From: Rikenellaceae bacterium
GTDB lineage: Bacteria; Bacteroidota; Bacteroidia; Bacteroidales; UBA932
Direction: 5' to 3'
NCBI GenBank assembly: GCA_900769885.1
Contig: CAAGIG010000061.1
Coordinates: 1 to 36,948, forward strand
DNA: 36,948 bases
In this document: piece after piece, positions 16,431 through 24,389 of the stretch
Layout of the letters: each line of letters begins with the position of its first letter
How positions within the stretch are numbered: position 1 is the stretch's first letter
Position numbers and translations under genes: made by a program
The notes under the pieces: generated by a model
Database searches by the model: none
What the model saw: the letters and a program-made list of their open reading frames with translations, nothing else
What the model was told of the DNA's origin: nothing

Positions 16431-19400
16431 CTATTCCTCTACAACTTTCTCTTTAAGCGATGAATTAATCAAATCCATCAATTTAACAGTTCTCTCCTGA
16501 ACATCATTTCTCCTCTCCGGAACAAAAAGATTCCTATAGCGAGTAGGGGTAATATTAAAGTCCAAATCATCAAGAGTACCCTTGACATCAAGTCCCAAGC
16601 GGATCGGAGAGATACAATCAATATGATAATTGAATGACATATCGAGATTATGACGGCCTGACAAAATCAACTGATATTTGTCCATACCTATCACAAAAGG
16701 ATAAACATCGACCTCATTCCTGAAAACAGTCATATCCACAACCAAAGAATCAATCTTATTCTCCTGAGACTTCTGGAAACTCAACAACCTGGCAATAGTA
16801 TCAAAAGTTTCACTATCCAAAACCACCAAATCTTTACCCTCGATAGCTGCAGCACCCAGCAAAGTCGATTTCTTCAACTCATACTTTGAATTCAAATAAG
16901 TCTCAGCCGCCAAATGAAACTCAGCCTGTCCTGAAAACGACTTCAGCATAGGAACAATAGAATCAACCTGAGGAACCATTTGGATAAGTTTATCAATCTC
17001 AATATCAAGCAGATGAAAATCAATACCTGCATAAAGATGATTCCTGCGGGGAGACTTGTACATTGCAGTAAGTTGCATACGGGCCGCATCCGAAGTAAAT
17101 CCCAGCTGACGCAAAACCAATACCTCGTCCTTAATGGTAATACCACCTCCCAGATTTTGAATTTCATTACCAAAAGCCACAGCAGATTTAATTTTGGTAT
17201 TCAAAGTCAAATCAATCTTCCCGGGAACCATAAATGGTTCATCCTCTTCCACCATCACCAAAGTATCAGTAGAAGAAATAACTACCGACTCAGACAAATC
17301 CTCAGACTCATCCTCTGCAGCTACTTCCTCAGTCTCAACACCCATACCACTGAAATAATCCAAAAGCTGGTCAATATCAGTCCTTTCAGAAACAAAATCA
17401 AAATCGGCACGTAGCGAACTCTCATCAGCCACAAAAGAAGATATATCAGAAACAAGACCACTAAGTTTAAAATCCGAATTGCCCAAAATGATACGACTAT
17501 CCTCAATAGACAAAGTATCAGAAGAATAACCAAACTTAATGGCAGGAATATCTATATTATCCTCAATTCCACTCCACAAAAGAACACCATTGGCAAAATC
17601 TACATCTATCTCCGGATTCCATTGAGCCAGCAAACCCACAGCAGAAGTATCTCTTTTGGCCTTTGCACCCAATAATATCTTTTCAGTATCCAACTGGACA
17701 TCATTGCCACTTTTTACAAAAAGTTCCTGACTGCCATAATTAAACCAATACTCCTCCCCTGGCAACAATGCAACTGTACCCTCAGAAGAGACCACAGCAG
17801 CCTCCAACTCCGGGAGGGTTCCATACAATCCATCAATTGAATAATCGACAAATACACTCAATGGAATATTCTGGTCCAGAAGATCACTTACACCATATTT
17901 AAAATGACTCCCCGAGAAAGTACCATAAATATCACTTCCCATTGTAATATCCAAGGCATCAGTAGAAAGTTCTCCGGCATAAGCCACTTCAAATCTGCCA
18001 TTAACATCCTCACATTTCGACAATTGGGACTCCTTCTTGAGAGAATTGCCCAATTTCATAGAGACTCTTGGAGTCGAAACAAAAACTGTATCCTGATAAA
18101 CAGCCTCAACATCTGTCATAACCATAGATGCACTGACAAAAGTCCTGTCTATGTTCATAGCTGTAAAATCATCCAACTCCCCTTTCGCTTTAGCAGATAA
18201 AGCCAATCGGCCACCCAAATCTACATTCATTGAGTCGGGCACAGCAAAAAGCAAATCCTTCAAGTTAAGATTTGCAGAGAGGGAAGCGTCACAAAACATT
18301 TCTCCCAAAACATCTTTTACACTACCATTCAGAGTAATTTTATTAGAACCATTAAACACTGCTGTAAGGGTCTTAATAGTAGCATTCACCCCTTTTTCAG
18401 CATTAAGATCCGCATCGACAACTATCTTTGCATCAATATCTTTCACTCTGTATGGCAACACTGACAACATCTCTGCACCACCATTTTTCAATAGAAGTTC
18501 AGCCTCAACCAATGGGAGATAAGAAGAAGAAAGAAGACCTTCGGCAGAAGCCCGCACAGAGATCTCTCCTGAAAGATTATAATCTTGAACAACAGGAAGA
18601 TATGGCTGCGGAACCAATGGCAGAATATCTGCTATTTCAACAGGTGAAACCTCAATTTGCAAATCTGTTTCCACCCCTTCATCCACCAACAACGCATCTC
18701 CACTCAATAAAATTGCGACATCAGAATACTTCAACTTGGCCCCATTGACCTTCAGAGCCAAAGAATCTTTTTGAAGTGACGCCAAAAAAGGAAAAGAAAA
18801 TTCCATCGGAACATTATCACAGAACAAAGTATCCCCGAGCGATAGTGTTACTCCACCCATAGAGAGTTCCAGATCACCATCGACCAGCCAGTCCTTAGAA
18901 CTTTTGACAAATACCTTTGTATCAATATCATCCAACTGAGCCGAAATTGTCCCGTCTCCATAAATCACATCAAAATCATCCACTGACAATTGGTCCAAAT
19001 CGACAGCGGCGAATGGAAGAGGAAACAATGACTCAAGTGTTCCACCGGAGGATTCAGTATCCTGTTGGGTAGTCTCCGGCAAAAGGGCAAGGTTTGCAAA
19101 ACCACCTTTAAGAGAGAATCTCTCCACAATCACCTCCTCCCTTTTGAGAAAAGCCATAATATCTATACTTGCGTACAAATCATCCACACAGGCGATAGTA
19201 TCCTGAGCAGGCTTTGTCATAACCTCAAATCCCTCTATATGAATTGAAAAGCGTGGAAAAGTCTTGAAAAAGACCAAATCGGCATTATCCAATCCAAAAG
19301 AGAAAGCCTCCATTTTATTGAGATTTTTCTCAACAACAGGCACCAGGATTTTAGGAGAGAAAACAATTGTACAAACCGTTCCAAGAGCCAAAGCGACAAC

Positions 19401-19451
19401 CCCCACCAGAGAGAGTAATGCTATCAGCAGAATTTTTAATCCTTTTTTCAC
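16431..19451 (-). CDS. AsmA-like outer-membrane biogenesis protein
   Basis: A 1006-aa protein with one N-terminal membrane segment (residues 7-31, GLKILLIALLSLVGVVALAL) and a very long periplasmic part. The first residues after the anchor (KILVPVVEKNLNKMEAFSFGLDNADLVFFKTFPRFSIHIEGFEV) and the end, with long alternating beta pattern and a TLDDLDFNITPTRYRNLFVP tail, match the AsmA family of large repeating beta-groove proteins that resemble lipid-bridge proteins such as TamB and YhdP. The likely role is lipid or membrane-protein homeostasis between the two membranes. It is between a small lipoprotein (11 nt upstream) and a phosphatase (4 nt downstream). Confidence 0.85.
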   Translation of the reverse strand: MKKGLKILLIALLSLVGVVALALGTVCTIVFSPKILVPVVEKNLNKMEAFSFGLDNADLVFFKTFPRFSIHIEGFEVMTKPAQDTIACVDDLYASIDIMAFLKREEVIVERFSLKGGFANLALLPETTQQDTESSGGTLESLFPLPFAAVDLDQLSVDDFDVIYGDGTISAQLDDIDTKVFVKSSKDWLVDGDLELSMGGVTLSLGDTLFCDNVPMEFSFPFLASLQKDSLALKVNGAKLKYSDVAILLSGDALLVDEGVETDLQIEVSPVEIADILPLVPQPYLPVVQDYNLSGEISVRASAEGLLSSSYLPLVEAELLLKNGGAEMLSVLPYRVKDIDAKIVVDADLNAEKGVNATIKTLTAVFNGSNKITLNGSVKDVLGEMFCDASLSANLNLKDLLFAVPDSMNVDLGGRLALSAKAKGELDDFTAMNIDRTFVSASMVMTDVEAVYQDTVFVSTPRVSMKLGNSLKKESQLSKCEDVNGRFEVAYAGELSTDALDITMGSDIYGTFSGSHFKYGVSDLLDQNIPLSVFVDYSIDGLYGTLPELEAAVVSSEGTVALLPGEEYWFNYGSQELFVKSGNDVQLDTEKILLGAKAKRDTSAVGLLAQWNPEIDVDFANGVLLWSGIEDNIDIPAIKFGYSSDTLSIEDSRIILGNSDFKLSGLVSDISSFVADESSLRADFDFVSERTDIDQLLDYFSGMGVETEEVAAEDESEDLSESVVISSTDTLVMVEEDEPFMVPGKIDLTLNTKIKSAVAFGNEIQNLGGGITIKDEVLVLRQLGFTSDAARMQLTAMYKSPRRNHLYAGIDFHLLDIEIDKLIQMVPQVDSIVPMLKSFSGQAEFHLAAETYLNSKYELKKSTLLGAAAIEGKDLVVLDSETFDTIARLLSFQKSQENKIDSLVVDMTVFRNEVDVYPFVIGMDKYQLILSGRHNLDMSFNYHIDCISPIRLGLDVKGTLDDLDFNITPTRYRNLFVPERRNDVQERTVKLMDLINSSLKEKVVEE

Positions 19452-19462
19452 TTGCGAATAAA

Positions 19463-19849
19463 TTAATTAACCTTTGAAAAAGTATAAGTCACACCATAAT
19501 CATCCTCATATACCAAAGTATTGGCAGTCAGAGTAGTGACAGTGTAAACCTTAGGAACAGAAGCCTTTGTACCATCGGCACTAAGTTCTGTAACATAGAT
19601 ATGAGTCAATTCAGCATTGACCAACTGCCAGGTAAATCTGGTTCCCTCCTCTTCTATAACATCATCAGAGGTATCCCAGGTCCTGCCTGTATAATCAGAC
19701 GCATATTTATAAAACAATGTTCCCGATTGCCATTTTCCATAAAGGAATGACTCCTCAAAAGAGGCTTCACCTCCGATTAATTTTGAACAAGATGAAACCA
19801 TAACAACAGCCAATAAGGCACCTAATACCAATGCAAAAATCTTTTTCAT
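19463..19849 (-). CDS. Small lipoprotein, lipocalin-like
   Basis: A 128-aa predicted lipoprotein: MKKIFALVLGALLAVVMVSS followed by Cys21 (lipobox VSSC). The mature part begins with a GKWQSGTLFYKY segment, which resembles the GxW start of lipocalin-like domains common in Bacteroidota, and then alternates short beta strands to the C-terminus (LTANTLVYEDDYGVTYTFSKVN). No enzymatic motif is visible. It is 16 nt after the LOG-family gene and 11 nt before the AsmA-like gene. Confidence 0.75.
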   Translation of the reverse strand: MKKIFALVLGALLAVVMVSSCSKLIGGEASFEESFLYGKWQSGTLFYKYASDYTGRTWDTSDDVIEEEGTRFTWQLVNAELTHIYVTELSADGTKASVPKVYTVTTLTANTLVYEDDYGVTYTFSKVN

Positions 19850-19865
19850 TATCTTAAAATTTAAA

Positions 19866-20435
19866 TTATTTCAATTCTTTAACGAGTTCCTCCACTGTAT
19901 CAAAGAATTTAATCAGCCCATCCTCTCCAGAAGGCATAAACTCTTTCTCTATCATATTGGAGATCAAATCTTTAATAGGATTATAAAATCCTTCTGTATT
20001 CAATACATATACAGGTTTTGAATGAATTCCGAGCTGCAATTCCAAAGCATACGCAAAAAATTCGTGCATAGTCCCGAAACTGCCGGGAAGAATTATCGCA
20101 GCCTGACTGAGTTCCGTCATTTTCTCCACTCTGGCAGCAATTGTAGGAGTAGCAATCAATTGAGTCAAATTGGTTGCCCTGACATTGATTCCCCTCAAAG
20201 AATTCTCCTTCTTTCCTTTGAATCCTTCAGGAAACACCCCTGTCACCTTGCCTGAAAAATCGAGAGCACCTTGCGACAAAGCCCCCATTGTCCCGACACA
20301 GGCTCCCCCATAAATCAGTTCGGTACCCATTTGGGCCAAAGCCTTGCCCAGATTATAAGCATCCTTTTTAAAGCGTTCTCCCCTTCCTGAGGAAGAACCT
20401 AAATAAACCACTACTGATGAATACTTTGCACACAT
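19866..20435 (-). CDS. LOG-family nucleoside-monophosphate phosphoribohydrolase
   Basis: TIGR00730/LOG family (cytokinin riboside 5'-monophosphate phosphoribohydrolase), a Rossmann-type hydrolase that splits nucleoside monophosphates into base and ribose 5-phosphate. The N-terminus has VYLGSSSGRGERF, then LIYGGACVGTMG, the metal and substrate arginine region VEKMTELSQAAIILPGSFGT, and the signature PGSFGTMHEF (family PGGxGTxxE, with Gly to Ser here). Length 189 aa is normal. Gap to mnmA is 5 nt. Confidence 0.93.
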   Translation of the reverse strand: MCAKYSSVVVYLGSSSGRGERFKKDAYNLGKALAQMGTELIYGGACVGTMGALSQGALDFSGKVTGVFPEGFKGKKENSLRGINVRATNLTQLIATPTIAARVEKMTELSQAAIILPGSFGTMHEFFAYALELQLGIHSKPVYVLNTEGFYNPIKDLISNMIEKEFMPSGEDGLIKFFDTVEELVKELK

Positions 20436-20440
20436 AATTT

Positions 20441-21667
20441 TTATTCTGAAATAACACCACTGCCAATCATTTCCAAATCGTCAGGAGAGTACCATACCGC
20501 GAATTGTCCAGGAGTAATACCCCTTTGATGCTCCTCGAAAAGGATATACAAATCTCCACCTTTGCAAATAAGTTTTGCCTTCTGCAACGGCTGGCGATAC
20601 CTTATTCTAACAAGATAATCACGAGTTTCCCCATCTGTCATCTTTAAATCCTCTCTGATCCAGTGAACCTCAGAAGCATCTATTCTGAGTGCTTTTCTGG
20701 ATAGTCCTGGGTGATGATGTCCCTCACCGACATAAATCGTATTGGTTTCCATCACAATATCTATAATGAAAATAGGTTCCTTGTGACCACCGATATTCAA
20801 ACCTTTACGCTGACCTATTGTATAATATTGTGCCCCGATATGTGTTCCAATCTTCTTACCATCAGACTCCTTATAGTGGTAAACCTTGGAAAGTTCCTCC
20901 ACCGAAGCCTCATCAGCCTCAGAAGAAGGGATAGCATATCCCGGATAACCCTTCAAATTCTCATAAAATTCGGGGAAAATCTCAATAACATTACCTTGTT
21001 TTGAAGCTAGTTTCTGTTGCAGGAATACAGGCAAATCGACTTTTCCCACAAAACAGATACCCTGTGAATCCTTCTTTTCGGCAGAGGGAAGTCCAGCCTG
21101 ACGGGCAATCTCCCTGACACGGGGTTTTTCAATATCTCCAATCGGGAAAATAGCCTTTGAAAGTTGCTCCTGATTCAATTGGCACAAGAAATAACTCTGG
21201 TCCTTGTTTCCATCCACCCCTGCCAAAATCCTGTATACCTCATTACCATTTTCATCCACAAACTCTGCACCTCTGCAATAGTGCCCTGTGGCAACATAAT
21301 CTGCCCCCATCGACTGGGCAGCCTTCAGAAATGCATCGAATTTTATTTTACTGTTGCAAAGGACATCCGGATTAGGAGTGCGTCCCTTTGAATACTCTGA
21401 GAACATATAATCGACAACATCCTTGCGGTATGTATCTGAGAGGTCAATAAATTTGAATGGAATTCCAATTTTCTTTGCAACCATCTTAGCCACAGAGAGA
21501 TCCTCCTCCCATTCGCACTCACCGTGCAATGTTCCTGTTATATCGTGCCAGTTCTGCATAAACAATGCGAACACATCATATCCAGCCTCTTTCAACAGGT
21601 ATGCAGCAACCGATGAATCAACCCCTCCTGAGAGGCCTACAGCAATTTTTTTTCCTTCTAACTTCAT
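20441..21667 (-). CDS. mnmA: tRNA-uridine 2-sulfurtransferase MnmA
   Basis: ATP-dependent thiolase that makes the 2-thio group of U34 in tRNAs for Lys, Glu and Gln. The PP-loop is VGLSGGVDSSVAAYLL (residues 8-23). The catalytic cysteines are in NPDVLCNSKIKF and SQGICFVGK, with GHYCRGAE and KDQSYFLCQL between. The C-terminal beta barrel ends in PGQFAVWYSPDDLEMIGSGVISE. Start chosen at the ATG 21667; an in-frame TTG nine bases upstream would add three residues with no gain. It seems to head a five-gene row with small gaps (5, 16, 11 and 4 nt). At 408 aa it is slightly longer than E. coli MnmA. Confidence 0.96.
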   Translation of the reverse strand: MKLEGKKIAVGLSGGVDSSVAAYLLKEAGYDVFALFMQNWHDITGTLHGECEWEEDLSVAKMVAKKIGIPFKFIDLSDTYRKDVVDYMFSEYSKGRTPNPDVLCNSKIKFDAFLKAAQSMGADYVATGHYCRGAEFVDENGNEVYRILAGVDGNKDQSYFLCQLNQEQLSKAIFPIGDIEKPRVREIARQAGLPSAEKKDSQGICFVGKVDLPVFLQQKLASKQGNVIEIFPEFYENLKGYPGYAIPSSEADEASVEELSKVYHYKESDGKKIGTHIGAQYYTIGQRKGLNIGGHKEPIFIIDIVMETNTIYVGEGHHHPGLSRKALRIDASEVHWIREDLKMTDGETRDYLVRIRYRQPLQKAKLICKGGDLYILFEEHQRGITPGQFAVWYSPDDLEMIGSGVISE

Positions 21668-21705
21668 TTTTTTCAAACAAAAGTTTTTATTAAAGCGATT
21701 TTTTA

Positions 21706-21713
21706 TATCTTTG
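21706..21713 (+). promoter_or_regulatory. -7 element of the SRP RNA gene
   Basis: TATCTTTG matches TAnnTTTG and stands 4 nt before the first base of the SRP RNA stem. The -33 position holds a T-rich stretch but no TTTG. Confidence 0.6.
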
Positions 21714-21717
21714 CGCC

Positions 21718-21815
21718 GGGTAAGTCTTACACGACCAGCTCCTGTCTAACTCCCCCAGGGCCGGAAGGCAGCAAGGGTACGATGGTTGTAGCGGTGCGAT
21801 GTAATCAGCTTACCC
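21718..21815 (+). ncRNA. ffs: Signal recognition particle RNA (small bacterial, 4.5S type)
   Basis: The conserved Ffh-binding core CAGGGCCGGAAGGCAGCAAG lies at 21756-21775, including the GGAA tetraloop and the symmetric internal loop. The ends pair: GGGTAAG at 21718-21724 with CTTACCC at 21809-21815, giving a single long hairpin of about 98 nt. A T-rich run follows from 21816, which should end transcription. It sits between the divergent-looking mnmA start and the cdd end and has its own -7 element. The RNA binds Ffh and FtsY for co-translational targeting to the membrane. Confidence 0.95.
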
Positions 21816-21824
21816 TTTTTCTTT

Positions 21825-22319
21825 TTATATACTTGCCCGTTTAACTTCCTTACTGTCAAAGATAAAGGGCAAAACATCATCTACAGAATCAAATATCATA
21901 ATCCTTTTTGCACCACCGAGAATAATTCTCATTTTGCAGCCCGAGCGCATCTGGCTCTCTGCCATCACTTGACGACACGCTCCACAAGGAGTTGCAGGTT
22001 CATCAATCAGTTCCCCGTTTTGAGCAGCCACAATTGCCAATGCAGTGACTTTTTCCTCCGGATAATTTGCCCCTGCTGCAAAAAGTGCAGTCCTCTCAGC
22101 ACAAAGCCCCGACGGATAAGCGATATTTTCCTGATTTGCCCCTTTGACCACTGTTCCGTCAGAAAGGAGAACAGCCGCCCCTACATTGAAATCGGAATAT
22201 GGAGCATAAGAACCCTTAAGAGCCTCTATTGCAGACTCCATAAGTCTTCTGTCACCTGAGGGCAACTCATCCATTGAAGTGTACTCAGAATATTTTATTG
22301 TCAATAATTTTTCTGCCAT
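21825..22319 (-). CDS. cdd: Cytidine deaminase
   Basis: A 164-aa zinc-dependent deaminase of cytidine and deoxycytidine for pyrimidine salvage. The zinc ligands and proton shuttle are in CAERTALFAAG (Cys-Ala-Glu, tetrameric class) and PCGACRQVMAE near residues 81 and 117. NVGAAVLLSDG, followed by GANQENIAYPSG, is the nucleoside-binding stretch. Family members of this class are about 130-160 aa, so length is normal. It is a single gene with a -7 match on the minus strand at 22351-22344. Confidence 0.94.
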   Translation of the reverse strand: MAEKLLTIKYSEYTSMDELPSGDRRLMESAIEALKGSYAPYSDFNVGAAVLLSDGTVVKGANQENIAYPSGLCAERTALFAAGANYPEEKVTALAIVAAQNGELIDEPATPCGACRQVMAESQMRSGCKMRIILGGAKRIMIFDSVDDVLPFIFDSKEVKRASI

Positions 22320-22341
22320 TTCAAAATAATTTTATGCAACT

Positions 22342-22373
22342 GACAAATTTAATAAAAATTGGTTAAATTTGTC
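22342..22373. promoter_or_regulatory. Divergent promoter with an 11-bp perfect inverted repeat
   Basis: GACAAATTTAA (22342-22352) and TTAAATTTGTC (22363-22373) are perfect inverted copies. Each arm holds a TAAATTTG -7 match, pointing left to cdd and right to the glucosaminidase gene. The two starts could thus be co-regulated, or the symmetry may only reflect two back-to-back -7 boxes. Confidence 0.6.
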
Positions 22374-22388
22374 ATAGATTCAACGAAT

Positions 22389-23348
22389 ATGAAGATAAGA
22401 ACAATTATTATATCTATTGTCGCCCTGCTGTTCTGCAGTCATTTATCGGGACAGAACCTTACAAGAGAACAATATATCCAAATGTACAAAGATATTGCCA
22501 TCGATGCAATGAAGAGTCACGGTATCCCTGCGAGCATTACCCTTGCACAGGGTTGTCTCGAGTCGGGCAACGGAAACTCCGATTTGGCAAGAAAAGCAAA
22601 TAACCATTTTGGAATCAAATGTCACAACGACTGGACAGGTGGAACATACTATAAAAAGGATGACGACCCCGGAAAATCGTGTTTCAGAAAATACAAAAGT
22701 CCAAAACATTCTTTTGAGGACCACTCCGATTTTATCCGATACAGACAGAGATATGCTTTTCTATTCGACCTTCCCATTACAGATTACAGAGGCTGGAGCT
22801 ATGGTTTGAAAAAAGCGGGCTATGCCACTGACCCAGAATATGCAGAGAAGCTGATAAATATCATTGAAGACTATAAATTATATCAATATGACACCGAAGG
22901 AAACGGAAGATTTGCCCCTCCCCCATCACCTTCGGTACTTTCTCAAATTCTGGTACACGAGCCTGCCAAAAGTTCACCTCTTTATATGCACTCCTCTTTG
23001 CGAACCATTTATGAGAAAAACGGAGTGCCATTCATCATTTCCAAAGATGGTGACACATACGAAAGCATTGCCAGAGAATACAATTTATTCAAATCTGAGA
23101 TACTGCGTTACAATGACTTAGGGAGAAAAGCGAAGCTTAAACCCGGAACAATCGTTTACTTGCAAAAGAAAAAGAAAAAATCTCCAAGATACCTTGACAT
23201 TCATATTGCAGAGCCAGGAGACACATACTACGACATCTCCCAGAAGTATGCTATAAGACTTAACAAACTTTACGAATACAATAATTATAAAGAGGGTGAT
23301 ATTCTACATCCAGGAGATGAAGTATTCCTAAGAAAGAAGAGAAGATAA
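22389..23348 (+). CDS. Secreted glucosaminidase (GH73-type) with two LysM repeats
   Basis: A 319-aa secreted peptidoglycan hydrolase. A signal peptide (MKIRTIIISIVALLFCSHLSG) is followed by an N-acetylglucosaminidase domain at about 25-160; the catalytic Glu is in AQGCLESGNGNSDLARKAN, and NHFGIKC, GWSYGLKKAGYATDPEYA are standard marks of the family. Two LysM domains follow at about 215-262 (KDGDTYESIAREY) and about 270-318 (EPGDTYYDISQKY) that bind glycan. I place the start at ATG 22389 because the signal peptide begins there; the upstream TTG would spoil it. The stop overlaps the mltG start as TAATG. Confidence 0.94.
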   Translation: MKIRTIIISIVALLFCSHLSGQNLTREQYIQMYKDIAIDAMKSHGIPASITLAQGCLESGNGNSDLARKANNHFGIKCHNDWTGGTYYKKDDDPGKSCFRKYKSPKHSFEDHSDFIRYRQRYAFLFDLPITDYRGWSYGLKKAGYATDPEYAEKLINIIEDYKLYQYDTEGNGRFAPPPSPSVLSQILVHEPAKSSPLYMHSSLRTIYEKNGVPFIISKDGDTYESIAREYNLFKSEILRYNDLGRKAKLKPGTIVYLQKKKKKSPRYLDIHIAEPGDTYYDISQKYAIRLNKLYEYNNYKEGDILHPGDEVFLRKKRR

Positions 23349-24382
23349 TGAAGAAAAGGATAAAAATAATTTTGGCTGTAGCGGCACTTGCCATAGCTGC
23401 GGTTGCCACCATAGGCTTTAACTACTACAATACCTACAAGCGGGACAATGTCGTAAAAGAGACGGTTTTGCTTGTATATAAACACTACACCTATGACTCG
23501 CTGATGAATGCAATTGAGTCCTCCGGTGCGATTGAGAATCTGAAAACATTCCGAAAAGCAGCGGCCAAAAGGGAACTTGAGAAACATTTTGAACCGGGAA
23601 GATATATTTTAAAGCCGGGTCAAAGCAACCAGCAGATTATCAGAATCATTGCCAATTCGTGGCAGGAACCGATGAGATTTACCCTCAGGAGTCACATCCG
23701 AACCCTTGGCAAATTGTCGGGATTTATGGGAAATAATTTTGAGGCAGATTCTGCAGAATTTGCAAAAGTGCTTTTAAACGACTCCCTTATAAAAGCAATG
23801 GGATTCACCCGAGAGACCTTTATCGGTATGTTCATTCCCAATACATACGAATTATATTGGACAGAGTCACCGGAAAACATTATCAAAAGACTCCACCGCG
23901 AATACAATGCCTTTTGGAATGAAAACAGAAAAGCAAAGGCCAATAGTATGAAGATGAGCAAAAATCAAGTAATGACTCTCGCCTCCATCATCAACGAGGA
24001 AACCAACAATATAGGGGAAATGCCTAAAATCGCAGGAGTCTACATCAACAGATTAAATAAAGGGATGCCACTACAGGCTTGTCCTACAGTTATATATGCA
24101 CATCTCGACATAGAGCCGGGAATCACCAGAGTTCTAAAAAGACATCTGAAAATAGATTCTCCTTATAACACATATAAAAACAAAGGGCTTCCTCCGGGAC
24201 CGATTACCATTCCTACAATCAAAGCAATCGATGCGGTACTCAATTATGAAAAGTCAAATTACATCTATTTCTGTGCAAAACCAGAATTTGACGGGACTCA
24301 TAATTTTGCATCTACATACAGCCAGCACCAAAAAAATGCGAGGGCCTATCAGAAAGCCCTCGATAAAATTTCCAAAAAGTAA
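23348..24382 (+). CDS. mltG: Endolytic transglycosylase MltG
   Basis: Membrane-anchored lytic transglycosylase that cuts nascent glycan strands and helps set their length. One N-terminal membrane segment (about 7-25) is followed by the YceG domain. The catalytic Glu is in TLASIINEETN, residue 218, and the family patterns IAGVYINRLNKGMPLQ, CPTVIYA, SPYNTYKNKGLPPGPI and YFCAKPEFDGTHNFASTYSQH are all present. Length 344 aa is normal. It is cotranslated with the glucosaminidase (1-nt overlap), so two glycan-cleaving enzymes are made together. It converges with the S41 protease gene at a gap of 7 nt. Confidence 0.96.
   Translation: MKKRIKIILAVAALAIAAVATIGFNYYNTYKRDNVVKETVLLVYKHYTYDSLMNAIESSGAIENLKTFRKAAAKRELEKHFEPGRYILKPGQSNQQIIRIIANSWQEPMRFTLRSHIRTLGKLSGFMGNNFEADSAEFAKVLLNDSLIKAMGFTRETFIGMFIPNTYELYWTESPENIIKRLHREYNAFWNENRKAKANSMKMSKNQVMTLASIINEETNNIGEMPKIAGVYINRLNKGMPLQACPTVIYAHLDIEPGITRVLKRHLKIDSPYNTYKNKGLPPGPITIPTIKAIDAVLNYEKSNYIYFCAKPEFDGTHNFASTYSQHQKNARAYQKALDKISKK
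24330..24362 (-). terminator. Intrinsic terminator of the rpsA unit, inside the mltG 3' end
   Basis: CGAGGGC (24339-24345) and GCCCTCG (24356-24362) are perfect 7-bp inverted arms with a 10-nt loop. On the minus strand the stem is followed within 2 nt by a run of seven T (24337-24331), and it starts 28 nt after the S41 protease stop. The mltG strand lacks a T run after the stem, so it works mainly on the minus strand. Confidence 0.75.
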
Positions 24383-24389
24383 ATTAATC

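Noticed and set aside
21668..21676. TTG start for mnmA three codons upstream
   Set aside because: The ATG at 21667 leads directly to the PP-loop region at normal distance, and the upstream codons add nothing conserved.
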